Assembly: GCA_049514555.1 (NCBI GenBank)
Contig: JBEKUY010000001.1
Coordinates: forward strand, 558,001-622,000
DNA length: 64,000 nt
DNA from: JBEKUY01 sp049514555
GTDB taxonomy: Bacteria > Acidobacteriota > Terriglobia > Acidiferrales > UBA7541
Direction of reading: 5' to 3'
Of this stretch, positions 26,397 to 34,596 are shown piece after piece. The notes below the pieces were generated by a model, which had not been told where the DNA came from, did not search any database, and saw nothing but the letters and a program-made list of their open reading frames with translations. The translations under genes were made by a program, and so were the position numbers. Within the stretch, counting starts at the first letter, position 1. Each line of letters begins with the position of its first letter.

Positions 26397-27596
26397 TCAG
26401 GACTTGCTCTTCCCCCCGCCTGAAGGCGCCATGGCTGGCGTCGCCGCCGGGAGCATCGCAGGTTCCTTTGCTTCCACACCGTCAGGGTCCGGCGTCGCAG
26501 TCATCTCCGTCGGACGGCCCCCCTCCACTCCTTGCGGCGGCGGAGCCTCACCCGCATCCGGGGTAGGATTCCCAATGACGGCGCCATCTCCTTCATGCTC
26601 GAAAGAAAGTTGCTGCTCGTGGCGGTTCCAATCGATGCAGACCAGGTCGCCCAGCCGCACCTGCTCGGTCGCCAATAAGCTCGCCAGCGGATACACCACG
26701 TGCCGCTCAATCGCCCGCTTCAAGTGTCGCGCTCCGTAGCGCTGGTCCGTCCCTTCCTTCAACAGGAATTCCCGCCCCGCCCCTGTCACCCGAAACAAAA
26801 ATTGCCCCTTCGCCGTCTCCAGCACCCGCCGCTGCACCATCCCCAACTCGATCTCCAAGATCTCTTCCAACTGCTCCGCCCGCAGCGGATGAAACACCAC
26901 CACCTTATCTAACCGATTCATGAATTCCGGCGAAAACTTCCGCCGCGCCGCTTCCGCCGCCGTCCGCTCCACCTTCTCGTCCAACCCCCCCTGCGGCTTG
27001 TCCCCCGACTCGATGAACCCGTACCCGCCCCCCATCAACTCCGTGATCTCCCCGCCCCCCAGGTTCGAGGTCAGAAAAATCACCGTCTGCGACAGGTCCA
27101 CTCGCCGATTGTCCCCCAGCGTCAGCGTGGCCTTGTCCAACATCCCCAGCAACAACTGCCACAGCGCATCCGAAGCTTTCTCAATCTCATCGAACAGCAA
27201 AAAACTCAGCTTCAGCTTCTCCGTGTGGTACTGCGACAGCGCCTCCTGCGTGATCAAGGGATGCGTCTCCCGGTGCCCCAAATACCCCGGCGGCGACCCG
27301 ATCAGCTTGGCGATCTCGTGCGAGTGCTGAAACTCCGCGCAGTCCACCTTGATCACCGCCCGCGCGTCTCCAAACAGTATCTCCGCCGCCGCTTCCACGA
27401 TCCGCGTCTTCCCGGACCCCGTGGGCCCCAGAAACAACAGGTTCCCCACCGGCCGCCCCGGCGAGTTCAGCCCCGCGCAGAACACCTGGTATAGGTCCAC
27501 CAGCGCCTGCACCCCTTCCGCTTGCCCGACGATCTTCGACCGCAACGCCCCATCAAACTCCAGCGTCTCGGCGCTGCGTCGAGTCGGGTTGAGCAT
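26397..27596 (-). CDS. Stand-alone ClpB-D2-like AAA+ ATPase, copy B
   Basis: 399 residues from the ATG at 27596, which matches the reading frame of copy A closely; longer starts add residues without similarity. All ATPase motifs are as in copy A. The C-terminal tail after WNR is unrelated to that of copy A: it is longer, acidic and Pro/Ala-rich, ending PSGGGKSKS. Different tails on one conserved motor suggest different clients or partners, or a hetero-oligomer. The gene lies 31 bp downstream of the unknown 142-residue gene and 283 bp upstream of copy A, all on the minus strand. Confidence 0.85.
   Translation of the reverse strand: MLNPTRRSAETLEFDGALRSKIVGQAEGVQALVDLYQVFCAGLNSPGRPVGNLLFLGPTGSGKTRIVEAAAEILFGDARAVIKVDCAEFQHSHEIAKLIGSPPGYLGHRETHPLITQEALSQYHTEKLKLSFLLFDEIEKASDALWQLLLGMLDKATLTLGDNRRVDLSQTVIFLTSNLGGGEITELMGGGYGFIESGDKPQGGLDEKVERTAAEAARRKFSPEFMNRLDKVVVFHPLRAEQLEEILEIELGMVQRRVLETAKGQFLFRVTGAGREFLLKEGTDQRYGARHLKRAIERHVVYPLASLLATEQVRLGDLVCIDWNRHEQQLSFEHEGDGAVIGNPTPDAGEAPPPQGVEGGRPTEMTATPDPDGVEAKEPAMLPAATPAMAPSGGGKSKS
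26620..27581. repeat. 962-bp near-identical direct repeat, copy 2
   Basis: Partner of 25116-26077, in direct orientation. Such identity over coding DNA with unrelated flanks within each gene points to recent duplication or gene conversion of the ATPase core alone. The repeat also makes the 1504-bp unit between the copies open to deletion or amplification by homologous recombination. Confidence 0.9.
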
Positions 27597-27627
27597 TGTT
27601 CGTTGAGAGTCGCCCACCACACCCTCC

Positions 27628-28056
27628 CTACCGGTTCCGGAACTGCGGTATCGCCAACGGTGACCGGTCAAACTGGTCAAGCTTCACTTGAATGGTCGAC
27701 TGCAACAAGCGGAGCTGGGTCAGGATCTCCTGGCCCGTTTGCGGGGACTTGACAACACGGAGCAAGGGCGGAAACAGATCGGCCAGGTTCAAGGTCAGAG
27801 CTTGGAGTGAGGCAATCAGCTTCTTGACGCCGGGAGAATCGAGGTCGTAGAGGTCCACCCGATGATTCACCTGCTCGCGCAACGCCCGCCAATCCAGGTC
27901 CACAAACGGATGCTTCTTAGCCACTTGCCGCATGACTGCGTCGGTGATCCGCGGCGTTTCGCCCAAACTGGCCAAGTGAATCTGCTTCACCTTGCCTTCC
28001 CGGCGCACGTTGTGAACCAGGTAGTAGGTGTTTCCCTTGCGGCGGACGAATGCCAT
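27628..28056 (-). CDS. Hypothetical protein heading the AAA+ operon
   Basis: 142 residues from the ATG at 28056 (GAGGTG five nt upstream). The N-terminus MAFVRRKGNTYYLVHNVRRE, continuing GKVKQIHLASLGE, is a basic beta-hairpin-like region similar in style to the N-terminal arm found in some transposase and integrase relatives. The rest is helical, with DLDWRALREQVNHRVDLYDL and a long C-terminal helix pair. I do not recognise the family. Tight spacing to the ATPase gene (31 bp) suggests it is a partner: an adaptor, or a DNA-binding regulator of its own operon. Confidence 0.7.
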   Translation of the reverse strand: MAFVRRKGNTYYLVHNVRREGKVKQIHLASLGETPRITDAVMRQVAKKHPFVDLDWRALREQVNHRVDLYDLDSPGVKKLIASLQALTLNLADLFPPLLRVVKSPQTGQEILTQLRLLQSTIQVKLDQFDRSPLAIPQFRNR

Positions 28057-28077
28057 CGAAGCACCTCGACAACTATC

Positions 28078-28110
28078 AGTATACCGTAGTGTACCCATAT
28101 TCCACTACGG
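28078..28110 (-). promoter_or_regulatory. Promoter with adjoining operator-like inverted repeat for the AAA+ operon
   Basis: On the minus strand the box TATACT (28083-28078) stands 21 bp before the operon start codon. Directly upstream lies a perfect 8-bp inverted repeat, CCGTAGTG (28084-28091) and CACTACGG (28103-28110), separated by 11 bp. It occupies the place of the -35 box and spacer, where a bound dimer would block or recruit polymerase. A -35 box of normal sequence is not visible, which fits activator dependence. Confidence 0.5.
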
Positions 28111-28312
28111 CTGTGTTCTTAGACGCAACACCCTGCCCCGTTGGTTGCCGCCGCCCAAACTGGCTGTTTGATCGAATGCCTCTCGGAAGGGACATCTCTT
28201 TGCTCTCGCTTGTTGGAATGCAGCCGAATTCCCCAACGGTTAGCTGCCAGCCTTTCCGGCCGAGCCGCGCTTGCGTGGGCCATAGCCACTGACTATCATT
28301 TGGCCTGTCTTT

Positions 28313-28669
28313 TTGGTGCAGCCCGTGTCCTGGAAGCCGGTGTACGACCTCGTGACGCAAATCCCTCGCGGCCGTGTTCTCACCTATGGGGGGCTCGCGA
28401 AGGCTGTGCGTCTCCGCGGCGGCGCTCGCGCTGCCGGCCAGGCCATGGCTGCCAGTCCTTCCGGGCGAGGGATTCCCTGGCATCGAGTTGTGGGGACGGG
28501 CGGCCGGATTCTAATTCGCGAGCCGTTTGCTTCGCTTCAACGCCGCCTGCTCGAAAGCGAGGGCATCACTGTCATCGGGCAGCGAGTCGATCTTGGGCGC
28601 CACCTCTGGACCCCTCCACCGCGCCGCGCCGTGAAATCCCGTGCGCGCCGCGCGCGTATAAGGAAGTGA
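28313..28669 (+). CDS. Alkyltransferase-like (ATL) DNA-repair protein
   Basis: 118 residues made of only the DNA-binding domain of O6-methylguanine-DNA methyltransferase: VYDLVTQIPRGRVLTYGGLA, the recognition helix RAAGQAMAA, and the active-site loop. In place of the catalytic PCHR it has PWHRVV, with Trp56 where Cys accepts the alkyl group in MGMT. That replacement defines ATL proteins, which bind O6-alkylguanine without repairing it and steer the lesion to nucleotide excision repair. The start is TTG or the adjoining GTG. A basic tail of about 15 residues ends the chain. Confidence 0.85.
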   Translation: MVQPVSWKPVYDLVTQIPRGRVLTYGGLAKAVRLRGGARAAGQAMAASPSGRGIPWHRVVGTGGRILIREPFASLQRRLLESEGITVIGQRVDLGRHLWTPPPRRAVKSRARRARIRK

Positions 28670-28711
28670 ATTCGCGAAGTTTTAGTGGGTTATGCTATAG
28701 ATGGTTCTCCT

Positions 28712-29632
28712 GTGACCGTCCCGATTCTTGAAGTCCGCGATTTGACCAAGCGCTACGGCAGCGTGGAAGCGCTGCGTGGTGTGAGTTTTTCAGTCCAGGA
28801 AGGCGAGGTTTTTGGTCTGCTCGGACCGAACGGCGCCGGCAAGACAACTACGGTCGAGATTCTCGAAGGGCTTCGCACGCTCGATGGCGGAAGTGTTTCC
28901 GTGTGCGGTCTCGATCCTCAGCGCGACGCCGAAGCGCTGAAAAGTGAAATAGGGGCGGCGCTGCAATCCACTTCGCTCCCCGACAAGCTGCGCGTTTCGG
29001 AGGCGCTAAACCTCTTTGCCAGTTTCTATCGCCGGCGCCGCAGCCCAGAGGAACTCTTGCGCCGCTTCGGGTTGGTTGAAAAGCGCCACACGTTCTACGG
29101 GAAACTCTCCGGGGGACAGAAGCAGCGCCTTGCGCTCACCATGGCCCTGGTCAACGATCCGCGCGTCCTCTTCTTCGACGAGCCAACCGCCGGACTCGAC
29201 CCGCAAGTGCGGCGTGAGATCTACGACATTATCGAAGAGTTGCGCCGCGAGAAGAAAACCATCCTTTACACCACGCACTACATCGAGGAGGCCGAGCGCC
29301 TCTGCGACCGCGTGGCCATCGTGGACCATGGAAAGGTGATCGCTCTCGGCACCCCTCGAGAATTGAAGGAGCGTTCGGCTAATACGACACGCATTGAGGT
29401 GCGCCTCGCGAAACCCGCAGCAGATAGCGCCTTGAGTGAGCTCGAGGGTGTAGTGGATTGCCGCAGCTTTGACGGCAACCACGTCCTCCACTCGAAGCGC
29501 CCGCCCCAAACCATCGTCGCACTTGTGAAGTTTCTCGAAAGTCAGGGCAACGAGCTGGCGAGCCTCGAGATCGCCGCTCCCTCGCTTGAAGATGTCTTCA
29601 TCGAACTCACTGGCAGGAGGCTCCGCGAATGA
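28712..29632 (+). CDS. ABC transporter ATP-binding protein (ABC-2 / drug-export type)
   Basis: 306 residues from the GTG at 28712, which gives the usual start (TVPILEVRDLTKRYGSVEAL); a GTG at 28685 would add nine residues. Walker A GPNGAGKT is at 38-45, the signature LSGGQKQRLAL near 132-142, Walker B VLFFDEPTAGLDP near 152-164, and the switch His in YTTHYIEEAE. A C-terminal regulatory part of about 80 residues is typical of CcmA/DrrA-type exporters. The stop overlaps the start of the permease gene (ATGA). Confidence 0.92.
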   Translation: MTVPILEVRDLTKRYGSVEALRGVSFSVQEGEVFGLLGPNGAGKTTTVEILEGLRTLDGGSVSVCGLDPQRDAEALKSEIGAALQSTSLPDKLRVSEALNLFASFYRRRRSPEELLRRFGLVEKRHTFYGKLSGGQKQRLALTMALVNDPRVLFFDEPTAGLDPQVRREIYDIIEELRREKKTILYTTHYIEEAERLCDRVAIVDHGKVIALGTPRELKERSANTTRIEVRLAKPAADSALSELEGVVDCRSFDGNHVLHSKRPPQTIVALVKFLESQGNELASLEIAAPSLEDVFIELTGRRLRE

Positions 29633-30492
29633 AATACTTCAGACAGCTCACGCGGATGCGAATCCTTCTGACGCTGCGCAATAGAACGTTCCTTTTCTTC
29701 GTTATCATCATGCCGCTCGGCTTCTTTTTTCTCTACAGCGGCGTCTTCGCCGGGGGGATTCCTGAACGGGTTCGGTTCTTCCTTGGCCCGGTCATTGGTC
29801 TCACCGTCATGGGCGGTTTTTGGGGGCTGAGCGCCGCTCTGGTCAGTTACCGCGAACAAGGCATTCTGCGGCGGTTCCACGTCACGCCAGTCAAGGCCAG
29901 CGACATGCTCGCCTCAAGCATCGCCGCCAACTTTATCCTGACTGTGCCGACCGTTCTCCTCGAGCTGCTGTTGGCACGCCTTCTGTTTCACGTGCGCGAC
30001 TTCGGAAATCTGATTTCCCTCGCCAGCCTCGGGGCTATCGGGATTGTGTCTTTCGCCTCCATGGGGCTCATCGTCGCCAGCGTGACCAACACGATGCAGG
30101 AGACCCAGGTCATCAACCAGCTCATCTGGCTCCCACTCATCTTTCTTTCCGGAGCAACATTCCCCTTTGGCCTCCTGCCGAAGGCCGTCCAAAAAGTCGC
30201 CTTGTTTCTGCCCGCGACCTACTTGGTTACAGGCTTGCAGCAGGCGATCCTCACCCCCGCTGCGTCGATCTGGAAACTCAAGGTTGAGGCCATCTCACTT
30301 GGTGCGTGGGCCGTGCTGGCGTTTTTTGTGTCTGTGCAGCTCTTCCGCTGGGAACCCGAGGAGAAGGTGACGCGCGACGCGAAACTCTACGTCTTGGCGA
30401 CGCTCATCCCGTTCGTCATCCTGGGCGCTTGGGAATTGAAATACGGAGGCCTCCTAATGCAGGCGCAGTCGGCTTATCGGTCCCTCAGGTAG
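29629..30492 (+). CDS. ABC-2 type transporter permease
   Basis: 287 residues with six predicted helices, the first near residues 18-42. It belongs to the ABC-2 permease family, with the sequence YREQGILRRFHVTPVKASDM after helix two and a conserved QVINQLIWLPLIFLSGATFPF toward the C-terminus. With the overlapping ATPase gene it makes a two-gene exporter for a drug, lipid or glycan. The substrate cannot be read from sequence. Confidence 0.9.
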   Translation: MKYFRQLTRMRILLTLRNRTFLFFVIIMPLGFFFLYSGVFAGGIPERVRFFLGPVIGLTVMGGFWGLSAALVSYREQGILRRFHVTPVKASDMLASSIAANFILTVPTVLLELLLARLLFHVRDFGNLISLASLGAIGIVSFASMGLIVASVTNTMQETQVINQLIWLPLIFLSGATFPFGLLPKAVQKVALFLPATYLVTGLQQAILTPAASIWKLKVEAISLGAWAVLAFFVSVQLFRWEPEEKVTRDAKLYVLATLIPFVILGAWELKYGGLLMQAQSAYRSLR

Positions 30493-30704
30493 CCTTCCAC
30501 TCTCGCGAACCACGGGAGGGCGCTGATCGCGGCTTGGCTCTCCCTCCGATTCCCGACCCGCCAAATTGGCGTATCTTCACCATCAGTTCTCCAAATTGGT
30601 CCGATTGACGCGTTCGGAAGGCTGCTATATCCTCGCAAAGATGAGGAATCAAAGTAGTCGTCAGGCTTCGCGCGGCCCGGCGAGCGGTTGAGGAGAGGTC
30701 AGTC

Positions 30705-31652
30705 ATGGCAGTGAAGAAGACGGAGAAGATTTGGCACAACGGCAAATTCATCAATTGGGACGACGCGACGATCCACGTCATTTCTCACGTCGTGAGCTAT
30801 GGCTCGGCTGTCTTCGAAGGCATCCGCTGCTACAACACCAAACAAGGCCCGGCCATCTTCCGCCTGCGGGAACACATGCAGCGCCTCGTCAACTCCGGCA
30901 AGATCTACCGCATGGATCTGCCCTTCTCGGCGGACGAACTCTGCGCCGCCGCGTGCGAGCTTGTCCGCATCAATAAGACGAATTCCTGTTATATCCGGCC
31001 CATCGCGCTTCGCGGGTACGGCGACGCGGGCGTCAGCGCGATCAAGAACCCCATCGAGGTTTACCTGGCCTGCTGGGAGTGGGGCGCGTACCTCGGGGCC
31101 GAGGGCCTCAAGAATGGTGTCGACGTCTGCATCAGCTCGTGGGCGCGTTTTGCTCCCAACACGCTCCCGGCGATGTCCAAGGCGGCAGCGAACTACATGA
31201 ACTCGCAGCTTATTCACATGGAAGCTACTGCGAACGGCTACGCGGAAGGCATCGGCCTCGACACCTCCGGTTACATCAGCGAGGGGGCCGGCGAGAACAT
31301 CTTCGTGGCTCATGACGGAAAGCTCTACACGCCGCCGCTCTCCTCGAGCATCCTGCCGGGCATCACGCGGAACTGCGTCCTGACCCTCTGCCGTGAATTC
31401 GGCATCCCGGTCGAGGAACAGATGATCCCTCGCGAAATGCTCTACATTGCCGAGGAAGCCTTCTTCGTCGGCACCGCCGCAGAGATCACTCCTATTCGCT
31501 CGGTGGACCGTATCCAGGTTGGCATCGGCCAAGCCGGACCCATCGCCCAGCGTCTGCAGGAAGAGTTCTTTGCTCTCACCAGCGGCTCCAAGCCCGACCG
31601 ATACCACTGGCTCACGCCTGTCGGCTTGCCGGTCAGCGCCGGCGTCCGCTGA
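30705..31652 (+). CDS. ilvE: Branched-chain amino-acid aminotransferase
   Basis: 315 residues, class IV PLP fold. The start has AGGAGAGG upstream. Motifs: WHNGKFINWDDATIHVISHV, YGSAVFEGIRCYNT, the PLP Lys near 159 in AMSKAAANYMNS, and SEGAGENIFV near 202. It carries out the last step of Leu, Ile and Val synthesis. The gene is monocistronic by position. A weak promoter (TTGACG, 15 bp, TATATC) lies at 30605-30631. Confidence 0.93.
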   Translation: MAVKKTEKIWHNGKFINWDDATIHVISHVVSYGSAVFEGIRCYNTKQGPAIFRLREHMQRLVNSGKIYRMDLPFSADELCAAACELVRINKTNSCYIRPIALRGYGDAGVSAIKNPIEVYLACWEWGAYLGAEGLKNGVDVCISSWARFAPNTLPAMSKAAANYMNSQLIHMEATANGYAEGIGLDTSGYISEGAGENIFVAHDGKLYTPPLSSSILPGITRNCVLTLCREFGIPVEEQMIPREMLYIAEEAFFVGTAAEITPIRSVDRIQVGIGQAGPIAQRLQEEFFALTSGSKPDRYHWLTPVGLPVSAGVR

Positions 31653-31882
31653 TCCCACTCGTTCCGCATTTCGTGTTTTGGCCGGCATCGCTGCCGTTCG
31701 CGCTCGCGCGTATCCCTCTCGGTGAGGCCGATCTAAACGCGGCGTTCCTTCTCCCACGGTCAATCCTTTGTTCGGCGCCCCGCCGGTTCGGCTCTGGCAG
31801 CTTTGACTGCCTCGGGCTGTTTCAGTAAAATCCGCGGCAGCCTTGGCCCGGTACTTCTCGCCGGGCGGCTGGGAGTCGCGCC

Positions 31883-32575
31883 GTGTATAACAGACCGCAG
31901 AAACTTGTCGCCGAGTTCATCGGCACTTTCGCTCTAGTCTTCTTCGGCGCCGGGGCGATCTGCGCCGACCAGTTCCTGCATGGCTCGGGCGGAATCGGCA
32001 TTCTCGGAATTGCCCTGGCGTATGGCCTCGCCCTCGGCCTCATGGTCACCGCCTTCAACCACATCTCCGGCGGCCACTTCAATCCGGCCGTCACGATCGG
32101 CTTCTGGGTCACACGCAGGATGAGCACCTTTGACGTCATCCTGTACTGGCTGGCGCAGCTCGCCGGCGCCGTCGCCGCTGCGTTCGCCTTGAAGTACCTC
32201 GTGCCCGAGGATGCCTGGCGAGCCGTTGCCCTGGGCACTCCTGACCTGGCGCGCGATTTCACTCGGCTTCCGGGCATGATTCTCGAGGCGGTGTTGACCT
32301 TCTTCCTGGTTCTTTCTGTCTTTGCCACCGCAGTGGACGAGAAGGGCGCTTTCAATAAGATCGCCGGCTTCGCAATCGGCCTCACGTTCACGATGGGCAT
32401 CCTCGTCGGCTACCCGTTCACAGGCGCCGCGATGAATCCCGCTCGCGCGTTCGGGCCCGCCGTGGCGGCAAACCACTGGGCCAACTGGGGCGTCTACTGG
32501 GTTGGACCCCTGTTCGGCGGCTTCCTGGCCGGCTGGCTTTACGACACCCTGTACTTGAGGAAAGCGCGGGAATAG
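31883..32575 (+). CDS. Aquaporin (MIP family)
   Basis: 230 residues, six helices, start GTG. The two pore motifs are intact: HFNPAV near 65-70 and AAMNPARAFGPA near 182-193. The sequence EFIGTFALVFFGAGAI opens helix 1. Residue pattern HisLoop plus ARAFGP and length indicate a water-selective AqpZ-like channel rather than a glycerol facilitator, but selectivity residues were not modelled. Stand-alone gene; no neighbours related to osmotic response. Confidence 0.88.
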   Translation: MYNRPQKLVAEFIGTFALVFFGAGAICADQFLHGSGGIGILGIALAYGLALGLMVTAFNHISGGHFNPAVTIGFWVTRRMSTFDVILYWLAQLAGAVAAAFALKYLVPEDAWRAVALGTPDLARDFTRLPGMILEAVLTFFLVLSVFATAVDEKGAFNKIAGFAIGLTFTMGILVGYPFTGAAMNPARAFGPAVAANHWANWGVYWVGPLFGGFLAGWLYDTLYLRKARE

Positions 32576-32739
32576 CTCGTCCAAAGAACGCTCCGGAGGG
32601 CCGGGCTTCCTGCCTGTCGCGTGGAAGGGCCGTATTCGCCCGTTACTACACCGCAACGCTTCGCCGTCCTGCGCTTGCCGCACCCCCGCGTGGATGTTAG
32701 CGTGACGTTCTGGGCCTTTGCCCGCGGAGTCCTGTCCCC

Positions 32740-33885
32740 ATGGCGCTCAGCATTGACGACCTTCTTCGCCACGCTGTCGAAAACAAGGCCTCGGACTTGC
32801 ACCTGAAAGTCGGCAACCATCCCTACCTGCGTATCGACGGCATTCTCAATCCCAGGACCGACGTGCCCCGCATCACGCCGGAAGAAATGCTTTCCATGGC
32901 GTTCAGCATGATGACCAACCGGCAGAAGCAGAAGTTCAAGGAAACTGCCGAGCTGGATATGGCCTACGGCGTCGCCGGTCTGGGCCGTTTCCGCGTCAAC
33001 GTCTTCCAACAGCGCGGGAATGTGGGCATGGTCCTTCGCGTCATTCCCACGAAAATTCGCACCTCCGAAGAACTGAATCTCCCGCCGGTCCTGAATCACA
33101 TCTGCGAGGAACAGCGCGGACTGGTTCTTGTCACTGGAACGACCGGTTCCGGCAAATCGACCACGCTGGCCGCGATGATTGACCGCATCAACGCCAACCG
33201 CTCCGACCACATCATCACCATCGAAGACCCGATCGAGTTCCTCCACCGCGACAAGCGCAGCTTCATCAATCAGCGCGAGGTCGAGGTGGATACGGCCAAC
33301 TTTTCCACGGCCCTGCGCGCTGCCCTCCGCCAGGACCCGGACGTCATCCTCGTGGGCGAAATGCGCGACCTCGAAACCATTTCCACGGCGCTTCTCGCTG
33401 CCGAGACCGGCCACCTCGTCCTCTCCACGTTGCACACCCTGGACGCCACCGAAACCATCCAGCGCATCATCGCCGTTTTCCCGCCGCCCGAGCAAAAGCA
33501 GATTCGCCTTCAACTCGCCGCCACGCTCAAGGCCGTTCTCAGCCAGCGCCTGGTTCGCCGCGCCGACGAACAGGGCCGCGTCCCCGCCGTCGAAGTCATG
33601 ATCATGACCGCGTATATCCGCGACTGCATCATCAATCCGGACAAGACCCGCCTCATCCCCGACGCCATCGGGGCCGGCACCAGCCAATACGGAATGCAAA
33701 CCTTCGATCAGTCGCTGTTCGATTTGTTCACGCGCCAGCTCATCACCTACGAAGAAGCCCTGCTCCGCGCGACGAACCCCGACGAATTCAAGCTCCGCAT
33801 CCAGGGGATCCGCTCCGCCGCCGACGCCGCCCGCGAGGAAATGGAGCGGCAAATGGCCGACTTCGAGCGCTTCGCCCGCAAATAG
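32740..33885 (+). CDS. pilT: Type IV pilus retraction ATPase PilT
   Basis: 381 residues. N-domain with DLLRHAVENKASDLHLKVGN; Walker A GTTGSGKST near 133-141, Asp box with ITIEDPIEF, Walker B region DPDVILVGEMRD near 199-210, and the His box HLVLSTLHT. The C-terminal part after SQRL is that of PilT-type retraction motors rather than PilB extension motors. It powers pilus retraction for twitching motility and DNA uptake. No other pil gene is near. Confidence 0.93.
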   Translation: MALSIDDLLRHAVENKASDLHLKVGNHPYLRIDGILNPRTDVPRITPEEMLSMAFSMMTNRQKQKFKETAELDMAYGVAGLGRFRVNVFQQRGNVGMVLRVIPTKIRTSEELNLPPVLNHICEEQRGLVLVTGTTGSGKSTTLAAMIDRINANRSDHIITIEDPIEFLHRDKRSFINQREVEVDTANFSTALRAALRQDPDVILVGEMRDLETISTALLAAETGHLVLSTLHTLDATETIQRIIAVFPPPEQKQIRLQLAATLKAVLSQRLVRRADEQGRVPAVEVMIMTAYIRDCIINPDKTRLIPDAIGAGTSQYGMQTFDQSLFDLFTRQLITYEEALLRATNPDEFKLRIQGIRSAADAAREEMERQMADFERFARK

Positions 33886-33981
33886 TATTGGTCTTGCAGA
33901 TTCGTCTTGGTTCTTGGAATCTTCCCTTCTCTGCTTCCGCGCCTCCTTGCTTCCTCGCCTGGTTGCTCTTATCCTCGCTGC

Positions 33982-34512
33982 ATGTTTGGCCGGCCGCGCA
34001 AGCTGGAAAGTGAAAGCGAGCTATATGACGCCGCGCTGCGCGCCCTGATGCGCCGCGCCCATTCCGTTTTTGAGATGCGTAAGACGCTCGAGCGCCGCTC
34101 GGAAGACAAGGGATTGGCGAAGAGAGTTCTGGCCCGCCTGAAGAATGAAAACTTGCTCGACGACGCCCGCTACGCCAAGCAATTCGTGCGTTACCGCATT
34201 GAATCCCGCCGCCAGGGAAAATTCCGAATCGCGCGTGATCTTCGCGCCCGCGGCGTGCCCGACCGCCACATTGAAGCTGCCCTGGAGGAGATGTTTCAGG
34301 AAACCGACGAAGCGGCCCTGGTCCGCAAGCGCATTGAACGGAAACTGAGGTCGTATCGCGGTGAGATCGACGATCGCAGGCTGGCCTCGATCTACGGCAG
34401 TCTGCTCCGCGCCGGCTTCTCTGCCGACCTCATCCGCCGCGAGTTGCGCGCCATGACCCGGGAGGATGTACCTGAGATTGCCGAGACTTCTTCGACGGAA
34501 GATGCTTCGTAA
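33982..34512 (+). CDS. recX: Regulatory protein RecX
   Basis: 176 residues from the ATG at 33982; upstream codons in frame lack similarity. It shows three-helix RecX repeats: LYDAALRALMRRAHSVFEMR, LARLKNENLLDDARYAKQFV with RIARDLRARGVPDRHI, and ASIYGSLLRAGFSADLIRREL. RecX caps or inhibits RecA filaments. A C-terminal acidic tail (EIAETSSTEDAS) extends past the last repeat. It precedes alaS by 84 bp, an order (recX-alaS) also known from other bacteria. Confidence 0.88.
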   Translation: MFGRPRKLESESELYDAALRALMRRAHSVFEMRKTLERRSEDKGLAKRVLARLKNENLLDDARYAKQFVRYRIESRRQGKFRIARDLRARGVPDRHIEAALEEMFQETDEAALVRKRIERKLRSYRGEIDDRRLASIYGSLLRAGFSADLIRRELRAMTREDVPEIAETSSTEDAS

Positions 34513-34596
34513 GGGCGCGCCGATGTCTCTGCGGCTTTCCTCTGCTCTTCGCCTCTGCCATAATGTGGCCGGTCGGACATTCCTGCTGAGGCGTTC

